A stretch of DNA of 64,000 nt from Mycolicibacterium komossense (GCF_025822605.1 NZ_JACKTY010000004.1:72108-136107), one strand, 5' to 3'. Shown: positions 1-7,574, numbered from the stretch's first letter. The notes: generated from the sequence alone by a model not told the origin. Numbers and translations: made by a program.

Positions 1-1
1 C

Positions 2-160
2 GTCGACGTCTCCGGCCCCAACGGCGCAGTCGCCGTTTCTAACGCCCACGGCACCGTGACCGGCGCTGCCGGCGGCGTCCTGCTGCGGCCCTTCGCACGC
101 CTGATCAGCGGCGCCGGTGACAGCGTCACCACCTACGGCGAGCCCTGGAACATGAACTAG
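2..160 (+). CDS. MspA-family porin, C-terminal fragment (cut by window edge)
   Basis: Only the last 52 codons are inside the window. The frame runs from the edge to a TAG and ends in TTYGEPWNMN, the C-terminus I recall for M. smegmatis MspA; the preceding VSNAHGTVTGAAGGVLLRPF stretch also matches. MspA is an octameric outer-membrane porin that takes small hydrophilic solutes across the mycolate layer. The family is found in fast growers and absent from M. tuberculosis, which helps identify the organism. Which paralogue this is cannot be told. A strong terminator follows about 50 bp downstream, so this is the end of the transcription unit. Confidence 0.93.
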   Translation, partial: VDVSGPNGAVAVSNAHGTVTGAAGGVLLRPFARLISGAGDSVTTYGEPWNMN

Positions 161-208
161 CACAGGGATTTACGCTCGACCAGACTTCTCCCTAGCAGAA
201 GAAGTGCA

Positions 209-240
209 ACAGCCCCGCCGGAAACGGCGGGGCTGTTTGT
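209..240 (+). terminator. Intrinsic terminator of the porin gene
   Basis: A GC-rich stem (CAGCCCCGCCG at 210-220 pairing with CGGCGGGGCTG at 225-235) closes a GAAA tetraloop and is followed by TTTGT. It lies about 50 bp past the porin stop codon and looks like a classical Rho-independent terminator. Confidence 0.9.
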
Positions 241-383
241 AATTGTCGGCGAGCCGATCCCCGACGGGGCCTACCTACTAGCAGGGAGTCCCGGATTGGC
301 GTCAGCCGTGACGACACGGTCTCCCCCGACAGAGGACGATGGTAATCAGTCGATTACGACGAACCATCGAGCAGGAGAACATC

Positions 384-650
384 ATGACAACGACCAACCG
401 CGTCGCACCCTGGATCGCCGCCGCCGCGATTGCGGCCTCGTTCGGGTTCGCGCCGATCGCCGGAGCCGCCACCGAGCAGATGCCCGTCATCGCCGCCACC
501 ACCACCCAGCCCGCACCCGGCGGGACCAACGGCACCGATCCGCTGGTCCCGTTCGGCGCCGATCCCCAGATTCCCTACCAGCTGGGTTTCATCGACCACA
601 ACCATGACAACGGCAACACCACCAACGGCCAGCTCGATCTACCGTCCTAA
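384..650 (+). CDS. Small secreted mycobacterial protein (88 aa)
   Basis: The start at 384 is chosen because AGGAG sits six bases upstream; an upstream in-frame ATG at 339 lacks this. Residues 1-28 form a signal peptide (hydrophobic WIAAAAIAASFGFAPIAG, cleavage expected near AGA-AT). The mature part is short, rich in T, P, G and N, and contains no cysteine or catalytic motif. I recall similar small exported proteins from mycobacteria, with a DPLVPFGADPQIPYQLG-like core and an NTTNG element near the end, but no function. It stands alone between the porin terminator and a convergent lipoprotein gene. Confidence 0.7.
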   Translation: MTTTNRVAPWIAAAAIAASFGFAPIAGAATEQMPVIAATTTQPAPGGTNGTDPLVPFGADPQIPYQLGFIDHNHDNGNTTNGQLDLPS

Positions 651-656
651 CCTGGC

Positions 657-1649
657 TCAGCTGCCGGTCCGCTTCAACACCGAGTCGTAGGCGAACGCGC
701 CTGCGCATGGCGTGCTGGGGCTGTCGAAATCCAAGGATTCGGTACCCGTCAATTGCGGCACCGGGTTCAACGGCGGTTGGGGCATCGGATAGTCGGAGTG
801 CATGACCATTTCAGTGGTGCTCCGGTCGGGGCAGCCTTCGTCGCGCGACGCGCGACGGCTGACCGACCACACCCCGTTGGCGAACGCCAACGGCCATTGC
901 ACCGTCGTCCCGTGGTAGGTCGCGGTCGCCAATGCCCAGCACTGCTCGGTATTGCGCAGACACATCGTCATCATGTCGACGGTCTCGGCCTGAACCTCGA
1001 CCTCGCCGGTCTGCGGTGCACCGCCGGCCCCACGGTAGGTGTTGACCTGGCTGTACTTGCCCTTGAGCCCGTCCGGCGCCGACGCCGAAAGTGCCGGCAC
1101 CGCATGGGGATCCGCGACAGCCACTGCAGGGTCGACGTCACCGACCCGGGTCAACGTCATGGGAGCCTGCATGGCAGAAACGCAATCCACGCCGACGGCG
1201 TGAGCGGCGTAGTACGTGCCCACCAGCGTCCGGCCCGGACCCGGCTTGACGAACCAGGCGACCACCCCAGGGGACGTCGAATCGTCGGGGCAGCTGAACG
1301 TGTTGGGGGCCGCCATCTGCCAGCCGCCGTTGACGTAATCGAGGACCACGGTGTAGTCGGTGGCACGTTTGGAGTCGTCGCCCTGTAGCAAGGTCCCGGT
1401 GGCCACACAGCCGGAGTGCGAGCAGGCCGACCGGATGGCGAACAGGCTCGGTGCCGGCGGAGCGTGCATCGCCTTGCCGTTGACCAGCACATGCTTGCCA
1501 TCGAGATCGAGGCGGTACGTCCCGTCGAGAGCAGGTTCGTAGATGACCACCGCCGACTGTGGTGGCGGCACCGCTGACACGGCCGACGAACACCCCGTCG
1601 CAACGATCAGGACCAGTGCGCTGGCGATCATTGGCCGGACAAACTTCAT
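657..1649 (-). CDS. Lipoprotein with duplicated extracytoplasmic domain
   Basis: The 330-residue product starts with a lipoprotein signal: MKFVRPMIASALVLIVATGC has a good lipobox (VATGC), so Cys20 should be acylated and the protein anchored outside the cytoplasmic membrane. The remainder appears to hold two related halves. Each begins with a G-x-Y strand, has two cysteines around an S/N-x-x-C element (RSACSHSGCVATGT; MCLRNTEQCWALATATY) and ends in a W-containing strand (NGGWQMA; NGVWSVS). Four further cysteines suggest disulfides. The domain recalls extracellular regions seen in mycobacterial lipoproteins and kinase ectodomains, but I cannot name a family or substrate. It is transcribed leftwards, convergent with the gene at 384. 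Confidence 0.75.
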   Translation of the reverse strand: MKFVRPMIASALVLIVATGCSSAVSAVPPPQSAVVIYEPALDGTYRLDLDGKHVLVNGKAMHAPPAPSLFAIRSACSHSGCVATGTLLQGDDSKRATDYTVVLDYVNGGWQMAAPNTFSCPDDSTSPGVVAWFVKPGPGRTLVGTYYAAHAVGVDCVSAMQAPMTLTRVGDVDPAVAVADPHAVPALSASAPDGLKGKYSQVNTYRGAGGAPQTGEVEVQAETVDMMTMCLRNTEQCWALATATYHGTTVQWPLAFANGVWSVSRRASRDEGCPDRSTTEMVMHSDYPMPQPPLNPVPQLTGTESLDFDSPSTPCAGAFAYDSVLKRTGS

Positions 1650-1724
1650 CGACGCAGGATAAAGCGCGACACGCGGAAGTGCGCATCACACCTGGCGGGG
1701 GTGTGACCGCGTTAGCCTCGGCGC

Positions 1725-2102
1725 GTGCCGTCTCGCAGCCCGACCCGTGCGGTCAGATATGCGCGTCGACGAAAGCGGCGCATGGCCCAGAAGATCCACG
1801 ATCTCACCGCCGCGCAGTGGAGTGCGCTCAAGGACGCGTGGGGCGGGTGCGCCTACTGCGGTGAGGCCACCACCTCATATCAGAAGGATTGCGTGCTGCC
1901 GATCTCACGCGGCGGAAGCTACGTGCTGGCCAACGTCGTGCCCAGCTGCCGATCGTGCAACGCAAGCAAATGCAATTCCGAAGTCACCAGCTGGATGCGC
2001 CGCAAGAAGCTCGACGAGCAACGCTTTCTGGTCCGTCAGAGGGAGATCAGCCAGATGCTGGCCGATGTCCACGACGACGGATCGCCCTCGGCGATTGAGT
2101 AA
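1725..2102 (+). CDS. HNH endonuclease-like protein with altered HNH core
   Basis: The 125-aa product has two zinc-binding CxxC knuckles (CAYCG near residue 45 and CRSCN near 78) around an LPISRGG strand, the layout of HNH/McrA nucleases. The usual D-H-V start of the motif is D-C-V here (QKDCVLPISRGG), so the general-base His is replaced by Cys; N remains in LANVV. The N-terminus is strongly basic. GTG at 1725 is the track start, but ATG 1782 (MAQKIHDLT) is equally plausible and still leaves the domain whole. It stands alone with no methylase nearby. It could be a degenerate nuclease or a zinc-binding DNA-binding protein. Confidence 0.7.
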   Translation: MPSRSPTRAVRYARRRKRRMAQKIHDLTAAQWSALKDAWGGCAYCGEATTSYQKDCVLPISRGGSYVLANVVPSCRSCNASKCNSEVTSWMRRKKLDEQRFLVRQREISQMLADVHDDGSPSAIE

Positions 2103-2177
2103 GAGCAGGCTCCGCAAAGATCTTCCAGAATCCATCTCTCACCGCACTTTTCGCGTGTGTCACAGTCAGGGGTACTG

Positions 2178-2777
2178 ATGGATTGGGCGTTGATCGGCAA
2201 AGCGGTGGCCATGTTCGCCGTCACCAATATCGACGACATGGTGGTGTTGATCGTCTTCTTCGGCTCGGCAGCGTCCTCGCGTTCGGCCATCGTCCGCGTA
2301 TGCCTTGGCCAGTATCTCGGTTTCGCTGCGATCCTGGCCATCTCGATTCTCGGTGCTGCCGGCGCGGGCCTGCTACCCGAATCGGCGATCCCCTACCTCG
2401 GCCTGCTGCCCCTGCTACTCGGCCTGCGCGCCGCATATACGTTGTGGCGCAGCCGCGGCCGTGAAGATGACACCGTCGTGAAGCAGTCCGCCGCAAGTGT
2501 GGGCGTGCCGCAGGTCGCCGCAGTGACCCTGTCCAACGGCGGCGACAACATCGGTGTCTACGTTCCCGTGTTCGCGTTGACGAGTGCCGCCGGCCTGACC
2601 GTGTACACGGCGGTGTTCCTGGCGGGGGTCGCGCTGTGGTGCCTCGCGGGATGGTTCTTCGCCAGCAGGCGGGCGGTCGCGCCGATATTGGCGCGCTGGG
2701 GGCACATCATCCTGCCGGTCGTGCTCATCGGCATCGGCCTGAGCATTCTGATCGAAGGCGGAGCCTTCGGCCTGTAG
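2178..2777 (+). CDS. CadD-family cadmium/cation resistance transporter
   Basis: The 199-residue integral membrane protein has about five to six hydrophobic segments. The N-terminal motif MFAVTNIDDMVVLIVFF and the mid-protein TLSNGGDNIGVYVPVF are the paired acidic intramembrane motifs of the CadD/LysE-related family, which exports Cd2+ or related ions. ATG 2178 is preferred because AGGGG lies six bases upstream; GTG 2157 is the alternative. The central loop (residues about 97-112) is charged and cytoplasmic. No regulator is adjacent, so the substrate is inferred from family only. Confidence 0.85.
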   Translation: MDWALIGKAVAMFAVTNIDDMVVLIVFFGSAASSRSAIVRVCLGQYLGFAAILAISILGAAGAGLLPESAIPYLGLLPLLLGLRAAYTLWRSRGREDDTVVKQSAASVGVPQVAAVTLSNGGDNIGVYVPVFALTSAAGLTVYTAVFLAGVALWCLAGWFFASRRAVAPILARWGHIILPVVLIGIGLSILIEGGAFGL

Positions 2778-2796
2778 CGCCGGGCCTGACTGGGGC

Positions 2797-3087
2797 CTAG
2801 TTGCAGCCGGCGGCGTTGACCCATCTGCCGTTGTAGCTGACGCAGCCGTTGACGTTCGGCGGTGGCGGCGGGTCATACGGCATCGGGGCGTAGTAGGCAG
2901 GCGGAGGCACGTACGGCGCAACGACATCGGAGAGGTTCGCGCATCCGCTGACCTGGACTCGTCGCCCTGCGCTGGCGCACACGTCGGCACCGGCGGCACC
3001 GGCCTGGATGGTGAGGATGGCTCCGGGGATCGTGGCCAGGGCGAGCACGCTCGCCGCGGTGACGGTAATCGACCGTTTACGAGTCAT
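2797..3087 (-). CDS. Small secreted Pro-rich protein (96 aa)
   Basis: A signal peptide covers residues 1-34 (basic MTRKRS, hydrophobic core, AGA-AGA-D cleavage region). The mature part has four cysteines in two pairs (VCASAGRRVQVSGC, GCVSYNGRWVNAAGC) around a proline- and tyrosine-rich linker, so it is probably disulfide-bonded. The second ATG of the frame (3087) is chosen because GGGGG sits seven bases before it and only one base before the first ATG. It starts 11 bp after the hemophore-like gene ends and should be cotranscribed with it. Function unknown. Confidence 0.7.
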   Translation of the reverse strand: MTRKRSITVTAASVLALATIPGAILTIQAGAAGADVCASAGRRVQVSGCANLSDVVAPYVPPPAYYAPMPYDPPPPPNVNGCVSYNGRWVNAAGCN

Positions 3088-3098
3088 GTCCATGCCCC

Positions 3099-3473
3099 CT
3101 AGGAACCCAGTGGCGATGCGGCGATGTCACATCGGCTTCGCAGATCGGTGAGAGGCTGACGAATGCCGTTGATATCCGTCTCGGTCTGAGGGTGTGCATC
3201 CATATAGGACTGCACGCGGTCGTGGACCTGGTCGCTCGGCAAGCCGCGCAGGCTGGTGAAGAAGTCGTTCACGTCCGGGTGGCTGAACAGGTAATCGCCC
3301 ATCGCAGTCCCGACGGTGCCCGACGCCACCGCAAGGTCGCCCGCGGTGCAGTTGGGCGGCGGCACGGCAGGTACGGGATCCGCGGCCGCCAGTGCGGCCC
3401 CGCCAAGCATTACTGCACCGGCACTGATGACGGCGAAAACCGCACCGCGCAGAGCACATCCTGGCACCGACAT
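3099..3473 (-). CDS. Hemophore-related secreted protein
   Basis: The product is 124 aa with a signal peptide ending in ALAAADP. The mature domain has two cysteines, one near its start (PPNCTAGDLA) and one near its end (LRSRCDIA), and a helical core with YLFSHPDVNDFFTSL. This pattern is that of the mycobacterial hemophore-like family (Rv0203-related), small periplasmic or secreted proteins of which some bind heme. Start 3473 is preferred over an upstream ATG at 3593 since AGGAAG precedes it and a signal peptide follows directly. It heads a two-gene unit with the small cysteine protein at 2797. Heme binding is inferred from family. Confidence 0.75.
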   Translation of the reverse strand: MSVPGCALRGAVFAVISAGAVMLGGAALAAADPVPAVPPPNCTAGDLAVASGTVGTAMGDYLFSHPDVNDFFTSLRGLPSDQVHDRVQSYMDAHPQTETDINGIRQPLTDLRSRCDIAASPLGS

Positions 3474-3605
3474 CGGAAGCTTCCTCACTCGGTGGTCACA
3501 CGACCAACGCTGAGCGAAGCTAACCACACCGCAGCCGAACTTATGGCCAGTAGCAATACAGCTCAGGAACCTGCCAGGCGAGGCTGCGGCCACGGTCGTT
3601 GTTTC

Positions 3606-3660
3606 CGTCGAATCGCAGCCCTGCGCGCAATCTCGACGGCCTCACACGTTGAAGCGGAAT
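3606..3660. repeat. ychF 3'-end copy 1 (outermost attachment-site copy)
   Basis: Positions 3646-3659 repeat the ychF 3' end (ACGTTGAAGCGGAA). Read on the minus strand in ychF phase they give QFRFNV then TGA. The 40 bp to the left (from CGTCGAATCGCA at 3606) also resemble the 44 bp left of copy 2 at 4300-4343, making an imperfect direct repeat of about 55 bp. It marks the chromosome end of the accessory block. Confidence 0.75.
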
Positions 3661-3674
3661 TGCACGCAATTACG

Positions 3675-3938
3675 TCATCGATAAACGTCACGACGGTGTG
3701 CAATGTGGACAACGCGGACCACAACACGTTCGTCGAAGACCTGATAAATCACCCGAAACTCACCCCGCCGGGCCGAAAACCGCCCCTCCAACTGGCCGCG
3801 AAGTGGTTTGCCCACCCGTTGAGGATTCTCAGCGAGCGGACCTCGGATGAACTCCCAGCATGCGACGGCCACTGCCTCGGGCAGCAGATCGGTGAGTGCC
3901 TTCTTCGCAGCGGTCGTCAACTCAATCCGGTACGTCAC
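3675..3938 (-). CDS. relE: RelE/ParE-family toxin
   Basis: The 87-aa product fits the RelE mRNA-interferase fold: MTYRIELTTAAKKAL start, GPLAENPQRVGKPLRGQLEG centre, RRGEFRVIYQVFDERVVVRVVHIAHRRDVYR end. I recall close similarity to M. tuberculosis RelE (Rv1246c), including GKPLR, SARRG and HIA-R. RelE toxins cut mRNA in the ribosomal A site. The GTG start overlaps the antitoxin stop by four bases (GTGA), giving translational coupling. The pair lies between two copies of the ychF 3' end, i.e. in its own small cassette. Confidence 0.88.
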   Translation of the reverse strand: MTYRIELTTAAKKALTDLLPEAVAVACWEFIRGPLAENPQRVGKPLRGQLEGRFSARRGEFRVIYQVFDERVVVRVVHIAHRRDVYR

Positions 3939-4219
3939 CGCGGAAGCCGGCCGGCGGCGCGCATCTCCTCTGTCACCTGGTCGAGCGTGTGGAGCTCGCC
4001 GTTTTCCGCCTGCGCATCGGCTTCTCGAACCTCGCGCATCAGTTCCTGGTCGCTGAGGATCGCCAGAGTCTCCATGATCGAGTCGAAGTCGTCCGCACTG
4101 AGTATCACCGCGGCACGGCGGCCCTGCCGTGTGACCTCGATGCGCTCGTGCGTCCGGACAGCCTCGTCAACCAATTTGGAGAGGTTGGCGCGAACCTCGG
4201 CGAGAGGAAGCGTTGACAT
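3935..4219 (-). CDS. relB: RelB/Phd-YefM-family antitoxin
   Basis: The 94-aa product has an N-terminal Phd/YefM DNA-binding domain (LPLAEVRANLSKLVDEAV, then RIEVTRQGRRAAVILSADDF) and an acidic C-terminal tail (residues 55-94) that should wrap the toxin. It precedes and overlaps the toxin, as usual. A TAGAAT -10 element (reverse strand of 4226-4231) sits six bases before the ATG, so transcription probably starts on the A of the start codon and the message is leaderless. The complex is expected to repress this promoter. Confidence 0.88.
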   Translation of the reverse strand: MSTLPLAEVRANLSKLVDEAVRTHERIEVTRQGRRAAVILSADDFDSIMETLAILSDQELMREVREADAQAENGELHTLDQVTEEMRAAGRLPR

Positions 4220-4299
4220 GTACAGAATTCTAGCGTGAGGGGGTGCAGACGTGCGTTTCCGAAGGATTCCCGACCGACGAGCTTGCGTCCACGATCAAG

Positions 4300-4359
4300 C
4301 GTCGAATCGCAACCCTCAGCAAAATCTCGACGATGGGCTCTAGACGTTGAAGCGGAACT
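4300..4359. repeat. ychF 3'-end copy 2 (left attachment site of the 12.7-kb element)
   Basis: Positions 4344-4359 (ACGTTGAAGCGGAACT) are identical over 16 bp to 17071-17086 inside ychF. On the minus strand they read FRFNV then TAG, so this is the ychF terminus that was present before the large element inserted. The left flank 4300-4343 resembles the flank of copy 1. Confidence 0.85.
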
Positions 4360-4851
4360 ACGCGCTGGACGTTTGTCGCCGTTGACCGCGTTGGGTGCGT
4401 TAAGTCTTAGCAGGTCAGCAGGTTGGGGACGTTGGCTGCTATTTATCGCGAGCGAAGCTACTGCGGACGGACTGCGGACGGGAGCTCGCGGCCCAATCTG
4501 ACGGAGAGAGAGCAGGCGCTGGCCGTGCGAGGCGCGCGTCCTGTTGTGGTACAGGTACCCCCCACCCCCACTAATAGTTGCAGTTGAACCGGAATCAGCC
4601 TGACGTTCAGGCAGTCAGCAGAATGGCATGGACCGCCCCGAATAGTCCCGCGTAGAAGTCCCGGGTTCTCGCCGTACATGGCGAGCTGATCGAGCACATC
4701 GCCGCGGACACCATCATTGGGAGCGTGAGCGAGTTCCGCAATCCCTTACCGGGTGACTCAGATGCAACAAGGGTTAGCTCCAGTGACTGGCGCGCTCACT
4801 GTGCTTCCTGCTAGGCATGTCCTAGTACTACAACTTATTTCAGGGGGCATC
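4360..4851. other. Left end of the element: noncoding apart from arm sites
   Basis: I see no convincing gene in these 490 bp. They hold the paired arm-type sites (4461-4481) and, close to the following gene, a short inverted repeat CTAGG-CATGT-CCTAG that may belong to its promoter. Open frames here have no ribosome-binding site or family signal. Confidence 0.5.
4461..4481. repeat. Left arm-type integrase site pair
   Basis: Two direct CTGCGGACGG copies (4461-4470, 4472-4481) lie 11 bp apart, one helical turn, about 100 bp inside the left core. The same arrangement occurs at 17015-17035 next to the right core. This is how arm-type binding sites of tyrosine integrases look; the assignment is inference. 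Confidence 0.6.
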
Positions 4852-5181
4852 GTGACGTTGCGAGTTGATCCAGAAAGTTTGGTTACGTCTGGGTTGGTGG
4901 TTACCGACCGGGGGGAGAGCATGGCGGCAAAGCATGCTGCTGCCGATAACCGGGTGGAGGCAGCTCAAGGCGGCTGGCAGGGATTGTCAGCAGCGGCGAT
5001 GGTGGCGCGGTCCCAGTCGTGGGCCGCAACAACGACTGCGCTGTTGACTAGACTCAGTGACCACGCGCAAGCGTTCCACACCAGCGGGCAAAGCTTCAAA
5101 GAGATGGAGACGCAGAACAGCCAGGCGTTGAACGTGCCCGGGCAGGTTGCGGATGTGATTGTCGGCGAGACCGCGCACTGA
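4852..5181 (+). CDS. WXG100-like type VII secretion protein
   Basis: The 109-aa helical protein carries a WXG turn (GGWQGLSAAAM near residue 49) between two predicted long helices, as in ESX substrates and EspC-like partners. GTG 4852 is chosen: AGGGGG lies six bases upstream, while the longer frame from 4753 adds an unlike N-terminus. It is six bases upstream of the WXG-DUF1023 hydrolase gene, so the two products are likely partners exported through a chromosomal ESX system; no ESX machinery is in the window. The C-terminus lacks a clear YxxxD/E signal. Confidence 0.75.
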   Translation: MTLRVDPESLVTSGLVVTDRGESMAAKHAAADNRVEAAQGGWQGLSAAAMVARSQSWAATTTALLTRLSDHAQAFHTSGQSFKEMETQNSQALNVPGQVADVIVGETAH

Positions 5182-5187
5182 GTCGTC

Positions 5188-7005
5188 GTGGCGTTGTCAG
5201 TTGCCGATATCGAGCGGTGGGACGCCGGGGATGTCCGGGAGGTGTTCCACGCCGCGACCAGCCGCGCTCAGGCCGCTAGGGATGCCGCAGATGGGTTGGC
5301 AACGCTACCTGCGTTCAGCAGCTGGGGTGGTGCGGCCGCCGAAGCGGCCAAAGAAGCGGTCGGCAAGACCCGCAAAGATCTCGACGCACACGGTGATGAA
5401 GCCGAGGCGGTGGCGGACGCGGCCCGCACCGCAGCAGACAATATCGAACGGATCAAATCTGAGCTGGCGTCGGTCAAAGCCGACGCTGAATCTCTGGGGA
5501 TGGAGATTGACCCTGTCTCCGGGCAGGTGATCGCAGGTCCAGGTTTCAAGGGCAACGCGATGGAACTGCTGCTCAAGCAGGAGCAGTTGCAACCGCGCCT
5601 GGACAAGATAGTTGCCGAAGCCAACCTGGTCGATATGGCTCTGGCGAACGCCATCCACATGGCCGACGGGACGACCCCGATCCCGGATACCCCGCTGGAC
5701 AAGGCCGCACTCGACAAACCGCTGCCCGAGGATCCCAACCAGTTCGCCGACATGTGGGAGAAACTGTCCAAGGAGCAGAAGGATTACCTGTACAGCCGCG
5801 ACCACAACATCGGCAACCACAACGGCATGCCGACCGGCGACGACCAATATCCCGGCAAGGATTACTACAATCGGCTCAACCTCGCCGACCAGCTCGCGCG
5901 GGCACAATCAGCGGCCAAGCAAGCTGATGCACTCAAAGCGGCCCATCCTGATTGGGCGCAAGGCAACAACATCCCCGAACCGAACAAACCGGGGGCAATA
6001 TTCGATGATCGTCTCGCCTACGAGGCGTGGCAACGCCAGTATGACGGCACACTCAATCGATCAAAGTACCTTCCTGACCTTCAGGCAGTAGACAAGACGC
6101 TCGCCAACCACCCAGAACGCAAACTGATGCTGCTTGATACCCAAAACGGCCGCCAAGCACGAGCCGCCATAGCCGTCGGAGACCCCGATACTGCAACACA
6201 TGTCTCGGTCACTGCCCCCGGCCTGAACACAACGGTGCACGGCGCTATAGACGGGATGGCTGACGAGGCGTCGCGTGCGCGTCTGGAAGGACTCAACCAG
6301 CTCGCGGCCGCGGGACGCGGCAACGAAACAGTCGCCGCAATCGCGTGGATTGGCTATGACCCACCGCAAATCCCTGGCACCGACGATATCGGCAAATCGT
6401 TGTCCGGCGGTTGGGAAGTCAGCCATGACGATGTCGCCAAGATCGGCGCGCACGACCTCGCCGGGTTTTATGACGGCATTCACGCTACGCATCAGGGCCC
6501 AATGGATCTCACCGCGATCGGACACTCCTACGGGTCGCTGACCACGGGCCTAGCCTTGCAGGAACCCGGAAATCATGGTGTCGACAATGCCCTGTTTTAT
6601 GGGTCCCCGGGAATCGAAGCCAGTACCCCACAACAGTTGGGTCTACAGCCAGGGCATGTGTTCGCGATGGAGACTCCAGATGATCCGATTCAATGGACCT
6701 ATGACGGTAAACCGCTGATCCACGCCGGCGCTCTCCTACCGACTCCGCTCGGGCCGCTCGCGCGAACGGTGGTCGGCGGGTTGGATCTCACTGGCGCAGG
6801 CGATTTCGGACCTAACCCGGCGACCAACCCGAACTTCACCCACCTCGCCACCGGCACGGTTACCGTTCCCGACGGGCGCACGTTCAGTGCCGCCAGCGGC
6901 CACAGCGACTACCCCCGATGGGATAGCGCCCACAACCAGCTCTATACCAGCGGATACAACATCGCAGCCGTCATCGCTGGCACAACACCCATCGCGCAAA
7001 AGTGA
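5188..7005 (+). CDS. WXG-like N-terminus fused to DUF1023 alpha/beta-hydrolase
   Basis: The 605-aa product has an N-terminal helical hairpin with a second WXG turn (SSWGGAAAEAAKEA near residue 46), a long helical/linker part (residues 60-310) and a C-terminal alpha/beta-hydrolase of the DUF1023 family. The nucleophile elbow is GHSYGS with Ser447; ETPDDP and SGHSDY near 497 and 572 can supply Asp and His. The layout resembles T7SS-exported enzymes or toxins. It lies between a WXG100-like gene and an LppA-like lipoprotein gene with 6-bp and overlapping junctions, so it is one operon. Substrate unknown; lipid or peptidoglycan ester are possible. GTG start. Confidence 0.8.
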   Translation: MALSVADIERWDAGDVREVFHAATSRAQAARDAADGLATLPAFSSWGGAAAEAAKEAVGKTRKDLDAHGDEAEAVADAARTAADNIERIKSELASVKADAESLGMEIDPVSGQVIAGPGFKGNAMELLLKQEQLQPRLDKIVAEANLVDMALANAIHMADGTTPIPDTPLDKAALDKPLPEDPNQFADMWEKLSKEQKDYLYSRDHNIGNHNGMPTGDDQYPGKDYYNRLNLADQLARAQSAAKQADALKAAHPDWAQGNNIPEPNKPGAIFDDRLAYEAWQRQYDGTLNRSKYLPDLQAVDKTLANHPERKLMLLDTQNGRQARAAIAVGDPDTATHVSVTAPGLNTTVHGAIDGMADEASRARLEGLNQLAAAGRGNETVAAIAWIGYDPPQIPGTDDIGKSLSGGWEVSHDDVAKIGAHDLAGFYDGIHATHQGPMDLTAIGHSYGSLTTGLALQEPGNHGVDNALFYGSPGIEASTPQQLGLQPGHVFAMETPDDPIQWTYDGKPLIHAGALLPTPLGPLARTVVGGLDLTGAGDFGPNPATNPNFTHLATGTVTVPDGRTFSAASGHSDYPRWDSAHNQLYTSGYNIAAVIAGTTPIAQK

Positions 7006-7574
7006 GCACATCAACTATGACACCGCGACCAACCCGTCAACCACGCCGGCTCAGCGCTTTGGCCTGTGTCGCGTCAATCGCACTAGCAGCGACAGGATGT
7101 CACATGGGTAACCCCTACAAACCCACCGATCCCACTCAGGCCAGTCAGGCCGCCGCATCATTGACCTCGATGCCAACACTGGAAGACACCGAGAGTCAAA
7201 TGCGGTCAACGATTGAGCAAGTCGGACAACAAATCTCAGCAATAAATCCCGCAATCAAATGGGCGTGGACCCGCGAGGACACCCGCGTCGGATGCAACCC
7301 CCCGTATGAACAGTCGGACGGCCAAGAGATCGTGATGGGTAGCTACGTCTCCGATGTGCCGATCCCAGAACAAAATTGGCAACAGGCCCACGACATCGCC
7401 CAGAAAGCCGCCACCACTCTAGGCAACACAACCGTCTCGGTGTTCAAAGACGCTCCCAACGACCACGACATCCAGTTCTCCACCAGCACTGGCACCACCC
7501 TGCGCCTCGGATCACAGAAAGCTGCCCTCATCACAGGCAGTACTGGCTGCCGTCTACCCGCGAACAAACACTGA
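7002..7574 (+). CDS. LppA/LpqA-family lipoprotein
   Basis: The 190-aa product has a basic N-terminus and a lipobox LAATGC, so Cys33 should be lipidated. The mature part closely resembles the M. tuberculosis LppA/LppB family as I recall it: PTLEDTESQM, GCNPPYEQSDGQEI, YVSDVPIPEQNW, TTVSVFKDAPNDHD, GTTLRLGSQKAAL and a final GSTGC. The GTG start overlaps the hydrolase stop (GTGA). In M. tuberculosis lppA and lppB lie beside Rv2542, and I believe that neighbour is a hydrolase of this kind, so the set may be conserved. A role as membrane-bound partner or immunity protein for the hydrolase is inference. ATG 7017 is an alternative start. Confidence 0.85.
   Translation: MSTSTMTPRPTRQPRRLSALACVASIALAATGCHMGNPYKPTDPTQASQAAASLTSMPTLEDTESQMRSTIEQVGQQISAINPAIKWAWTREDTRVGCNPPYEQSDGQEIVMGSYVSDVPIPEQNWQQAHDIAQKAATTLGNTTVSVFKDAPNDHDIQFSTSTGTTLRLGSQKAALITGSTGCRLPANKH

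Noticed and set aside
1725..2102. Restriction-modification system
   Set aside because: The HNH protein has no methylase or specificity gene nearby and lacks the catalytic His.
3192..4238. 348-codon plus-strand open frame
   Set aside because: It runs across the hemophore gene, two att repeats and the RelBE pair on the other strand; no ribosome-binding site or family pattern. It is a high-GC shadow.
4458..4697. 79-codon minus-strand frame at the left end of the element
   Set aside because: Covers the arm-type repeats and has no start signal or protein-like pattern.
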